Origin: an uncultured Lachnospiraceae bacterium
GTDB taxonomy: Bacteria > Bacillota > Clostridia > Lachnospirales > Lachnospiraceae
NCBI GenBank assembly: GCA_910577955.1
Contig: CAJTNC010000007.1
Location: 1 to 29,761, forward strand
Direction: 5' to 3'
Length of the DNA: 29,761 nucleotides
Position 1 is the first letter of the stretch. Each line of letters opens with the position of its first letter. Shown in pieces: positions 23,088 through 29,761 of the stretch. The position numbers and the translations under genes are program-made. A model generated the notes under the pieces. The model worked only from the letters and a program-made list of their open reading frames with translations. It did not search any database and had not been told where the DNA came from.

Positions 23088-25496
23088 CTACCCCAATACT
23101 TTCCTTGCGATATCCGCAGAGGCTTTCGCATCTTTCGCGTAAAAATCCGCGCCGATCTCCATGGCGTAGCCCTCCGTCAGCACAGCGCCCCCCACAAAGA
23201 TCTTACAGGGATGACCGCTTTCCCGCAGTCTGTCGATGGTTCTTTGCATGGAAGAGACCGTGGTAGTCATTAACGCAGAGAGACCTACCAACGAAACTTT
23301 CTCGCGGACCGCCGCCTCAACCACACTCTCCACAGAGACATCCCGCCCCAGATCAATGACCTGATAACCATAATTTTCCAACACCACCCGGACGATATTT
23401 TTGCCGATATCATGGATATCTCCCTCCACCGTGGCCAGTATGATCTTTCCTTTGGAAAGACTCCCTCCGCCTCTCTCCGCGATCCGCGTTTTGATCAGGT
23501 CAAAACCGGCACAGGCGGCGTTTGCCGCATTGATCAACTGCGGCAGAAATATCTGCTGTCTCTCATACTTTTCTCCCACTGCGTCCAGAGCCGGAATCAG
23601 TTCTGTGTTGATCACCTCCAGCTCGGACTTGGTTTCCAGACACCCCTTCGTCAGATTTGCCACTTCCTGTTTTAAGCCCTTCAAAACCGCCGCCTCTATT
23701 GTCATTTCCGCAGGCGGCAGCGGCGCCGCATCCTTATATGACACAGATGTCACATCCTTATTCGGCGCAGATGCCGCATTTGCAAACCGCTCTATGTAGG
23801 CGGCACAATCTTTATCTGCCCCGGACAGCGCGCGGTAGGAAAACACCGCATCCATGATCTCTTTCTGATTCGGATTGACAATGGGGAAATCCAGCCCGCA
23901 GCACATGGCCTGTATCAAAAAGTTCACGGTCACACGGATCCGTTCCGGCAGTCCGAAGGAAATATTGCTGACGCCAAGCACGCAGTGCAGCCCCATTTTA
24001 TCATGGATATACCGCACGGCTTTCAGCGTCTCCACAGCCTGCTCCTGTTGGGCGGATACGGTCAATGTCAGCGGATCGATCAACACATCCTCCCTGTCGA
24101 TACCATGATCTATAGCCGCCTGCAAAATCCGCTCTGCGATGGCGACTCTCGCTTTCCAGGTTTTAGGAATCCCTTCTTTATCCATCGTCAGTCCTACCAC
24201 CGCCGCACCGTATTTTTTGACTAAAGGAAGGATCTTTTTAAGCACTTCCGGCTCCCCGTTCACCGAGTTCACAATGGCTCGTCCGCTGCAGGCTCTAAGC
24301 CCCGCTTCGATAGCCGCGGGATCCGAAGAATCGATCTGCAGGGGCAGCAAAGTCACGCTCTGCACTGCTTTGACTACTCTGGTCATCATCTCCGCTTCAT
24401 CGATCCCCGGCAATCCCACGTTGATATCAAGAATGTCCGCCCCGGCATCCTCCTGCTCGATGGCCCGCTCCATGATATAATTCATGTCGCACTCCCGCAG
24501 CGCCTGCGCAAAGCGCTTCTTTCCGGTGGGATTGATGCGCTCGCCGATCACAAGAAGTGAACTGCGCTCCCCGATTCCGGCCTGCTCCCCGACAGCGCCG
24601 AACTCTGCGGTTCGGGCAGACGAACACACGCCCACACGCAGTTTTTTTCTTTCGGTATTTACAGATTCATTCTTTAGGCAACCGGCCGCCTCTTTGATAA
24701 AGTCCGGCGTCGTTCCGCAGCATCCCCCAAAGATGGACGCTCCAAGCTTAGGAAACCTTGCCATCTGTCTTCCGAATTCGGCCGCGCTCATGCTGTAAAC
24801 TCCTGTGGCCGGATCCGGCAGACCTGCATTTGGCTTTACGATCAACGGCAGGTCCGTCCACTGTCTGAGCTCTTCCACAAGAGGCGCCAGTTCCGCAGGC
24901 CCCAACGAGCAATTGATCCCCAGCGCGTCCACCGAAAGCCCTGTCAAAGTTAAAGCCATCGCCGCCACCGTAGTCCCCGTAAAAGTGCGGCCATTGGCCT
25001 CGAAACTCATAGTCGTCCAAACCGGCAGATCACTGTTTTCTTTTGCCGCAAGCACTGCTGCCCTCACCTCGTACAGATCCGTCATCGTCTCAAAAATGAT
25101 AAGATCCGCTCCGTCTGCCGCGCCGGCCTTCACGACCTGCGCGTAGATCTCATAGGCTCTCTCAAAAGAGAGTGTCCCCAGAGGTTCGAGCAGTTCCCCG
25201 ATGGGTCCCACATCTAACGCTACCCTCGCCCTTCCTCCTGCCGCTCTCTTCGCAGTCGCCACATTTGCGGCAATGACCTCCTCCACCGCATAGCCCGTGC
25301 CGGCCAGTTTATGGGCGTTTGCTCCAAAGGTGTTGGCGTAGAGCACCTCACTGCCCGCCTCCACATAACTTCTTTGGATCCCTTCTACAATATCCGGATG
25401 CTCCATGCCGAAAAGCTCCGGCCGCTCTCCCAGCCCTAAGCCTGCGGCCTGCAGCATCGTGCCCATGCCGCCGTCAAGTATGATCTTATCTCTCAT
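23088..25496 (-). CDS. metH: Cobalamin-dependent methionine synthase, catalytic modules only
   Basis: An 802-residue protein that methylates homocysteine with 5-methyl-tetrahydrofolate through B12. Domains in order: homocysteine S-methyltransferase (LDGGMGTMLQ; zinc cysteines in INCSLGPAEL and GGCCGTTPDFI), pterin-binding barrel (ERINPTGKKRFAQAL ... LDINVGLPGID), B12 cap, then the B12 domain with EGDIHDIGKNIV and GLSALMTTT. It stops there: the C-terminal AdoMet reactivation domain of the approximately 1200-residue E. coli enzyme is absent and is encoded by the gene before it. ATG 25496 overlaps that gene by 11 bases, implying translational coupling. Confidence 0.95.
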   Translation of the reverse strand: MRDKIILDGGMGTMLQAAGLGLGERPELFGMEHPDIVEGIQRSYVEAGSEVLYANTFGANAHKLAGTGYAVEEVIAANVATAKRAAGGRARVALDVGPIGELLEPLGTLSFERAYEIYAQVVKAGAADGADLIIFETMTDLYEVRAAVLAAKENSDLPVWTTMSFEANGRTFTGTTVAAMALTLTGLSVDALGINCSLGPAELAPLVEELRQWTDLPLIVKPNAGLPDPATGVYSMSAAEFGRQMARFPKLGASIFGGCCGTTPDFIKEAAGCLKNESVNTERKKLRVGVCSSARTAEFGAVGEQAGIGERSSLLVIGERINPTGKKRFAQALRECDMNYIMERAIEQEDAGADILDINVGLPGIDEAEMMTRVVKAVQSVTLLPLQIDSSDPAAIEAGLRACSGRAIVNSVNGEPEVLKKILPLVKKYGAAVVGLTMDKEGIPKTWKARVAIAERILQAAIDHGIDREDVLIDPLTLTVSAQQEQAVETLKAVRYIHDKMGLHCVLGVSNISFGLPERIRVTVNFLIQAMCCGLDFPIVNPNQKEIMDAVFSYRALSGADKDCAAYIERFANAASAPNKDVTSVSYKDAAPLPPAEMTIEAAVLKGLKQEVANLTKGCLETKSELEVINTELIPALDAVGEKYERQQIFLPQLINAANAACAGFDLIKTRIAERGGGSLSKGKIILATVEGDIHDIGKNIVRVVLENYGYQVIDLGRDVSVESVVEAAVREKVSLVGLSALMTTTVSSMQRTIDRLRESGHPCKIFVGGAVLTEGYAMEIGADFYAKDAKASADIARKVLG

Positions 25497-26154
25497 GACA
25501 ATTTTTCCCCTCTTTCCGATATCTGCAATCATAAAACAGGCTGCAGCTCTCACAGCCCCTTTCCCTGCGCCTTTTTGGCTTTTTCGAAATTCCGAGCACC
25601 GCGGTCACCGACTTCCCCGGTATCAGCAGAAGCGACGGGCTTAACGACAGCCCGATCCTCCTCCCCGTATCTAACGCCGCGCACAGCTTTATTTGCGCAT
25701 CAAGAGGCAGATCTCCGTAGCCCGGACTGAAGCGATCCGTAAGATAAGCCCCCTCCGCTTCCACTTCCCTCCGCAGGTCAGCTTCAAAATTATCCGCCAC
25801 ATTTTCGATCGCCGCACTGGCACAGGCATCCATGATCACCGCATCAGCCACATTGCTCACACTTTTTTGGACAAGCAGCCTGTCGATCCCCTGACCTAAC
25901 GTCACCGCCATCACCACCGCCTCACAACATCCCTCAAACAGTTCCCCGACATCTTTTCCCTCCAGAGACAGCGACAAAAAGTCCGTCCCGTCCACCGGCA
26001 TCCTGCGCCAGACAAGCCGGGGGGAAGCCTCCGCAAGCACCTTTGCCTCACAGCGCTTTATCTGTTTTTTCAGTTCCTCCGGATACTCCTGTCCCCTGTA
26101 CCCCAGATAGAGCAGTATTTCTTTTTCGTTCAGCCCTGTCAGCCTTGCCTGCAT
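25486..26154 (-). CDS. Stand-alone MetH activation-domain protein
   Basis: A 222-residue counterpart of the AdoMet-binding reactivation domain of methionine synthase, which re-methylates oxidised B12 using a reducing partner. Signatures are TDRFSPGYGDLPLDAQ, SPSLLLIPGKSVTAVLGISK and the C-terminal cysteine set CESCSLFYDCRYRK. AAAAGGGAGA precedes ATG 26154. Its stop lies inside the start of metH, so both make one functional enzyme in two polypeptides. The leader is only about 25 bases, too short for a SAM or B12 riboswitch. Confidence 0.93.
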   Translation of the reverse strand: MQARLTGLNEKEILLYLGYRGQEYPEELKKQIKRCEAKVLAEASPRLVWRRMPVDGTDFLSLSLEGKDVGELFEGCCEAVVMAVTLGQGIDRLLVQKSVSNVADAVIMDACASAAIENVADNFEADLRREVEAEGAYLTDRFSPGYGDLPLDAQIKLCAALDTGRRIGLSLSPSLLLIPGKSVTAVLGISKKPKRRRERGCESCSLFYDCRYRKEGKNCHER

Positions 26155-26184
26155 AACCGATCTCCCTTTTCATGTTCTTTCGAC

Positions 26185-26214
26185 ATTGTAGCACATCTCT
26201 GCTTTCTCTATCAA
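26185..26214 (-). promoter_or_regulatory. Sigma-A-type promoter of the split metH operon
   Basis: On the minus strand, -35 TTGATA and -10 TACAAT are 18 bases apart, placing the transcript start about 25 bases before ATG 26154. No operator repeat is visible. Confidence 0.75.
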
Positions 26215-26242
26215 CTCTAAGCTGGCTTTCCGCATTTCAAAT

Positions 26243-26280
26243 TAAAAAACGGACTGCACGAAGCAATCCGCATTTTTTCA
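26243..26280 (-). terminator. Intrinsic terminator of the alpha-galactosidase gene
   Basis: On the minus strand, CGGATTGC and GCAGTCCG pair (one G-T wobble) around a short TTCGT loop, followed by a run of six T. It starts just behind the stop codon at 26284. A matching A run on the other side makes it potentially bidirectional. Confidence 0.88.
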
Positions 26281-26283
26281 TTC

Positions 26284-28470
26284 TTATTCCTCTACTCTCT
26301 TCAGGTGTATCTGCACTGCGATATCGTCCCCCTTTATCTCGGGAAGCAGGATTCCGCCCTGCATAAGCGCCGCGCCCGTGTAAATGTTTTCCGCACCTTC
26401 CACCCGATATCTGGCCTCTCCCGCAAGTCCGGTAAGTTTTATTCTCCTGCGCAGTTCATTGGGTTCCGCCCGGTAGACGACCCCCTGCACCAGCGCTTCC
26501 GACTTGTCCTTAGCCACAAACTCCCAGAATGAGAGATTTCCCTCTTCCGGATCGCAGATACGGTAGTAAAGTCCGTTGTAGATCAGATCCTGATATTTTT
26601 TATAGGTTTTCACCTGCTGTTTCACTTTCTGTTTTTCTTCCTCACTCAGCGTGTTCAAATCCAGTTCATAACCAAAACTGCCGGCCATCGCCACTTCCCC
26701 TCTTGTCTCAATGGAAGTCACTCGCCCGGTCTGATGATTCGGCACCGCGGACACATGGGAACCGACGGTGGAAATCGGATAGAAGAAACTCGTCCCGTAC
26801 TGGATCACAGTCCTCTCATGGGCATCCGTATCATCACTGCACCAGATCTGAGGGCAGTAATACAGCATGCCTGCATCGAATCTTCCTCCTCCGCCGCAGC
26901 ACCCCTCGAACAGAATGTCAGGAAATTCCCCCGTCAGACGTTCCAACAATTCGTACAACCCCAGAATATAGCGGTGGGGCAGCTCTAACTGCCTGTGCTC
27001 CGGAAGCGTGGGCGTATACCAGTCGCAGATACTGCGGTTGATATCCCACTTGACATACTCTATATTGTTTTCCCGAAGGATCTTGCTGATGACACAGTGA
27101 AGATACCCTATCACCTCCGGATTCGACATATCAAGGGCCAGCTGATACCTGCTGCGCATGGGGGCTCTGCCCGGTATGCGGATGGCCCATTCCGGATGGT
27201 TTCTGTACAGTTCGCTGTCCTCCGAAACCATTTCCGGCTCCATCCAGATACCAAATTTCATTCCGAGATCATTGATTTTTCCGATCAGTCTGTCCAGTCC
27301 GCCCTGCAGTTTTTTCTCGTTGACTACCCAGTCGCCGAGCCCCGAACAATCGGAATCCCGTTTTCCGAACCAGCCGTCGTCAAGCACCATCATATCGATG
27401 CCAAGTTCCGAAGCCTGTTTTGCGATCTCTTCGATCTTTGCGCTGTTAAAGTCAAAGTAAGTCGCTTCCCAATTATTGATCAACACCGGCCTCGAAGAGA
27501 GTTTATACTTCCCTCTGCACACATGGTTCCTGATCACATGGTGGAAGCGTTGGGATAATTCCGCAAATCCTCTGTCCGAACAGGACAACATAACCTCCGG
27601 AGCGTAAAAAACGCCGCCTTCCTCCAAATGCCACGCGAAAGTATCCGGGTGAATGCCCATCACGATCCGCGTCTGATCAAGCTGGTCTCTTTCGATCTGC
27701 GTCTGAAAGCCGCCGCTGTACAAAAGCGCCGCCCCCATACAAAAACCGTGCCCCTCCGTGGTGTTCTTTTCACACAGGAGCACCGTGGGATTTTGCTGAT
27801 GGCTTGACATCCCTCTTCCGCTGCTGCTCTCCTGAATCCCGTGGATCAGCGTCCTCCGCTCAGCCTGCCGTTCCTTTGTGTGGCGTCCGTGGAAATGGAT
27901 CCATTCCCATTCACCGTAGGGAATATCCATGCACAGACTGTGTACCCTGCCCAGTATCACAGAAGTTTTTCCTTGATTCTGCACAACCACGCTTCTTGTG
28001 ATCACATCTTCCTTTTCCAGCACACCGTATTTTAAGGTCACCAATACGTCTGTCGCCGTATCTTTTAAAACGATCTCCAGCGTTTCCGCCTCCTCGTCCG
28101 CCGCATATACCGCAGGCAGACCGGGAATCTGATATTTTCCCTTTACAATGCGATACTCCTGATAGCGCAGATCCAGCGCGCAGCTTCCGTTTTCATGGGT
28201 GACACAGATTGCCGGAACCCGAAAGTCCCCCACACCGCCGGAAGCATATTCAAGGGGCAGCGTATCTAAAGAGTAAGTTCTCTGATTCTCCGCTTCGTAT
28301 ATATTTCCTGAAAATCCCACGTCCGGATAATCCAGAAGATAATCCATCACGCAGTCTGTCTTTGCACCGTACCACAAGTGATTCAACACACCGAAAGCAT
28401 CCACCTTCATCTGATACAAAGTGTCCGCCGTCTCGATCTGAAAAACTCCGTGTTCTACTTTTACTGCCAT
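26284..28470 (-). CDS. Alpha-galactosidase, glycoside hydrolase family 36
   Basis: A 728-residue GH36 enzyme that removes terminal alpha-galactose from raffinose-type sugars or melibiose. The N-terminal beta-sandwich leads to the barrel: NNWEATYFDF, LDDGWFGKRDSD, the nucleophile in YVKWDINRSICD, EGCCGGGGRFDAGML, and the acid/base in WCSDDTDAHERT. No signal peptide, so it acts in the cytoplasm on imported sugars, in line with the ABC permease genes directly upstream. Length is typical (about 720-740). ATG 28470 is chosen over GTG 28488 because GGAGGG lies between them. The Cys-rich GGC run is normal for the Firmicutes tetrameric type. Confidence 0.95.
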   Translation of the reverse strand: MAVKVEHGVFQIETADTLYQMKVDAFGVLNHLWYGAKTDCVMDYLLDYPDVGFSGNIYEAENQRTYSLDTLPLEYASGGVGDFRVPAICVTHENGSCALDLRYQEYRIVKGKYQIPGLPAVYAADEEAETLEIVLKDTATDVLVTLKYGVLEKEDVITRSVVVQNQGKTSVILGRVHSLCMDIPYGEWEWIHFHGRHTKERQAERRTLIHGIQESSSGRGMSSHQQNPTVLLCEKNTTEGHGFCMGAALLYSGGFQTQIERDQLDQTRIVMGIHPDTFAWHLEEGGVFYAPEVMLSCSDRGFAELSQRFHHVIRNHVCRGKYKLSSRPVLINNWEATYFDFNSAKIEEIAKQASELGIDMMVLDDGWFGKRDSDCSGLGDWVVNEKKLQGGLDRLIGKINDLGMKFGIWMEPEMVSEDSELYRNHPEWAIRIPGRAPMRSRYQLALDMSNPEVIGYLHCVISKILRENNIEYVKWDINRSICDWYTPTLPEHRQLELPHRYILGLYELLERLTGEFPDILFEGCCGGGGRFDAGMLYYCPQIWCSDDTDAHERTVIQYGTSFFYPISTVGSHVSAVPNHQTGRVTSIETRGEVAMAGSFGYELDLNTLSEEEKQKVKQQVKTYKKYQDLIYNGLYYRICDPEEGNLSFWEFVAKDKSEALVQGVVYRAEPNELRRRIKLTGLAGEARYRVEGAENIYTGAALMQGGILLPEIKGDDIAVQIHLKRVEE

Positions 28471-28507
28471 GTCAAAACTTCCCTCCACTGTCTGTTCTTA
28501 TTAGAAT

Positions 28508-28545
28508 CTGTCCCTCCGCAGCTTATAACGGAGGGACAGTTTTTT
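28508..28545. other. 11-bp perfect hairpin in the probable alpha-galactosidase leader
   Basis: Arms CTGTCCCTCCG and CGGAGGGACAG around ten bases. The T run lies on the plus-strand side (28540-28545), where no gene ends; on the minus strand it would sit in the leader. It may act as an mRNA-stabilising hairpin, a weak terminator behind the permease genes, or a regulator site. Confidence 0.5.
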
Positions 28546-28555
28546 AAGTGTCTCT

Positions 28556-28566
28556 ATTTTAGCATA
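28556..28566 (-). promoter_or_regulatory. Candidate extended -10 promoter of the alpha-galactosidase gene
   Basis: TATGCTAAAAT on the minus strand fits the extended -10 form (TRTGN plus -10 hexamer) with no clear -35. It would allow separate expression of the hydrolase from the permeases. Confidence 0.35.
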
Positions 28567-28609
28567 CTTTTCCAATTTAAATCCAGCAGATAGCAGAAAG
28601 ATTTTTTTG

Positions 28610-29449
28610 TTATCCTTTCACTGCACCGTTTGCCACACCGTTCAAGATCTGCTTCTGACATACGATATAGAACAGAAGGATCGGAATCAGAGCCAAAATA
28701 TAGGACGCAAACGCCAGATTATAGTTCGTACCGAACTGGGTCTGGAAATTGAGCTGCGCCAGAGGCAGTGTGTTGACGCCTGTGCCGGACATGATTACGA
28801 GAGGCGTCATTACGTCGTTCCATGTGCCGAGAGCAGTCAGGATCGCCACCGTCGCATGCATCGGGGACATCATCGGGAAAATCACTTTCCAGTAGGTCGT
28901 CCATGTGGTTGCCCCGTCAATATATGCCGCCTCTTCAAGGGCTAACGGTATATTTTTCAGATATCCCGTATAGAGCATCACATTCATCGGCATATAGAAT
29001 ACCACATACAAAAGGATCACGCCAAGCCTGTTGCCCAGTCCCATCTGCGCCGTCTGTTTTACCAGAGGCATCATCAGGATAGCAAAGGGTACGAACATAC
29101 CGCTCACGATATAGAGATAGATAATCTTAAAGGTTTTTCTCTCCGCCATGCCTCTCCCTATCGCATAGCCTGCGATAGAGTGAACAACGATCGCAATGAC
29201 GATAGTCGCAACCGTAATCAACAAACTGTTGCCCAGAGAACGCCAGAAATCCGTCACTTCCATAGCTTGTCTAAAATTGTCGAAACTCCATGTGGATGGG
29301 AAGGCAAGCGCCCCGGCCACATCGTTTGTCATTTCACTCGGCTGCTTGAAGGCTATGATAAACGCCATATATAAGGGAAAGAATACGGTTATGGTGCCTA
29401 AGATCAGGACGAACGTCAGCACCCAGTTTGTTCTTTTTTCTTCCTTCAT
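28610..29449 (-). CDS. Carbohydrate ABC transporter permease (MalG-like)
   Basis: A 279-residue inner-membrane subunit of a CUT1 sugar importer. Six hydrophobic segments are seen; the cytoplasmic EAA loop EEAAYIDGATTWTTYWKVIFP docks the ATPase. It begins with a basic leader and a long first membrane segment (WVLTFVLILGTITVFFPLYMAFIIAF) and an external loop with the LAFPSTWSFDNF pattern typical of MalG/MsmG. Its ATG overlaps the stop of the upstream permease by one base (TAATG), with AAGGAGGAA as ribosome binding site. With the GH36 gene downstream, alpha-galactosides are the likely substrate (inference). Confidence 0.95.
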   Translation of the reverse strand: MKEEKRTNWVLTFVLILGTITVFFPLYMAFIIAFKQPSEMTNDVAGALAFPSTWSFDNFRQAMEVTDFWRSLGNSLLITVATIVIAIVVHSIAGYAIGRGMAERKTFKIIYLYIVSGMFVPFAILMMPLVKQTAQMGLGNRLGVILLYVVFYMPMNVMLYTGYLKNIPLALEEAAYIDGATTWTTYWKVIFPMMSPMHATVAILTALGTWNDVMTPLVIMSGTGVNTLPLAQLNFQTQFGTNYNLAFASYILALIPILLFYIVCQKQILNGVANGAVKG

Positions 29450-29742
29450 TATAACTGTTCCTCCTTCTTATTCATTATCGTCAACTGAGCCACAGTGATC
29501 CCCACTATCACCAAGAAGAAGATGACTGCGTTTGCGCTCTGGAATCCGAACTGTCCGCCATCCATACCGTTTCTGTAGATCAGATAGGAGATGGACTCCG
29601 TGCTCTGTGCCGGGCCGCCCTTTGTCAAGGACATGATCTGGTCAAATACCATCAGAAGATTTTTTGTGCTGAGCACCAAATTGATCGTCAGGAACGGTAC
29701 CACGAGGGGCAGCGTCACTTTCCAGAATTCCTGCCATTTTGT
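29449..29742 (-). CDS. Carbohydrate ABC transporter permease (MalF-like), 5' part missing
   Basis: C-terminal 97 codons of the partner permease. The visible part begins within the EAA loop (TKWQEFWKVTLPLVVPF) and continues through two or three membrane segments to NKKEEQL. The conserved EAAxIDGA portion should come just before, but the frame meets TGA at 29746-29748, inside the inverted 19-base copy that closes the window. So the break is most likely an assembly fault and not a mutation. The true gene should be about 290-310 codons long. It overlaps the next permease by one base. Confidence 0.88.
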   Translation of the reverse strand, partial: TKWQEFWKVTLPLVVPFLTINLVLSTKNLLMVFDQIMSLTKGGPAQSTESISYLIYRNGMDGGQFGFQSANAVIFFLVIVGITVAQLTIMNKKEEQL

Positions 29743-29761
29743 TGCTCAGCACAAAAAATCT
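29657..29761. repeat. 19-base exact inverted repeat reaching the window end
   Basis: Bases 29743-29761 are the exact reverse complement of 29657-29675, a coding piece of the permease gene. The copy runs to the last base of the window and introduces a stop codon in a well-conserved part of the gene. Confidence 0.9.

Noticed and set aside
26155..26283. Possible SAM or cobalamin riboswitch ahead of the split metH operon
   Set aside because: A good promoter leaves a leader of only about 25 bases and the remaining space is occupied by the alpha-galactosidase terminator.

Overview
The window looks like a contig from a gut-type Clostridia genome, most likely Lachnospiraceae (inference). Reasons: strong purine-rich ribosome binding sites, Firmicutes-type NagB and PepT, and a mix of DUF6472, DUF4358, CotH, bactofilin/LytM, a split methionine synthase and GH36 alpha-galactosidase genes that is typical of that family. 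No rRNA, tRNA or CRISPR array is visible.

Layout. (1) About 1-5710 is the right part of an AT-rich integrative element. It holds a large fused restriction-methylase (open at the left window edge), a broken XRE regulator in front of it, a 62-residue small protein and a large serine recombinase. Its right end lies inside a host ABC-transporter substrate-binding protein gene, whose C-terminal part remains at 5708-6262. The recombinase stop codon lies in host sequence. (2) 6305-9147 is amino-sugar catabolism: nagA with a HAD phosphatase on the minus strand, and nagB divergent on the plus strand. The 377-base gap between them holds a 30-bp tandem repeat that runs into a 124-base nested palindrome, probably inside the nagA leader. 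(3) 9224-14081 is housekeeping and accessory genes: pepT, an unrecognised protein, a MATE exporter, DUF6472, an HPr-like protein without the phospho-histidine, and an Rpn/PDDEXK nuclease with a 12-bp in-frame repeat.

(4) 14407-23060 is a minus-strand envelope cluster. A strong promoter at 23031-23060 reads into a VTC (polyphosphate polymerase-type) protein, a DUF4956 membrane protein and a CotH-kinase lipoprotein, then an SGNH hydrolase lipoprotein, a DUF4358 lipoprotein, an MBOAT acyltransferase and a DHHW (AlgX/J-like) protein. A degenerate LytM protein and a bactofilin follow, closed by a terminator. The joint presence of a polymer-synthase fold, a secreted kinase fold and an MBOAT/DHHW/SGNH acylation set suggests an undescribed surface-polymer assembly and modification system. 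This is the best candidate for new biology here.

(5) 23088-26154 is a two-gene, translationally coupled B12 methionine synthase: an activation-domain protein followed by the catalytic MetH. (6) 26284 to the end is an alpha-galactoside operon: two ABC permeases and a GH36 alpha-galactosidase. The last 19 bases of the window are an exact inverted copy of 29657-29675 and break the permease frame, which points to an assembly artefact at the contig end.
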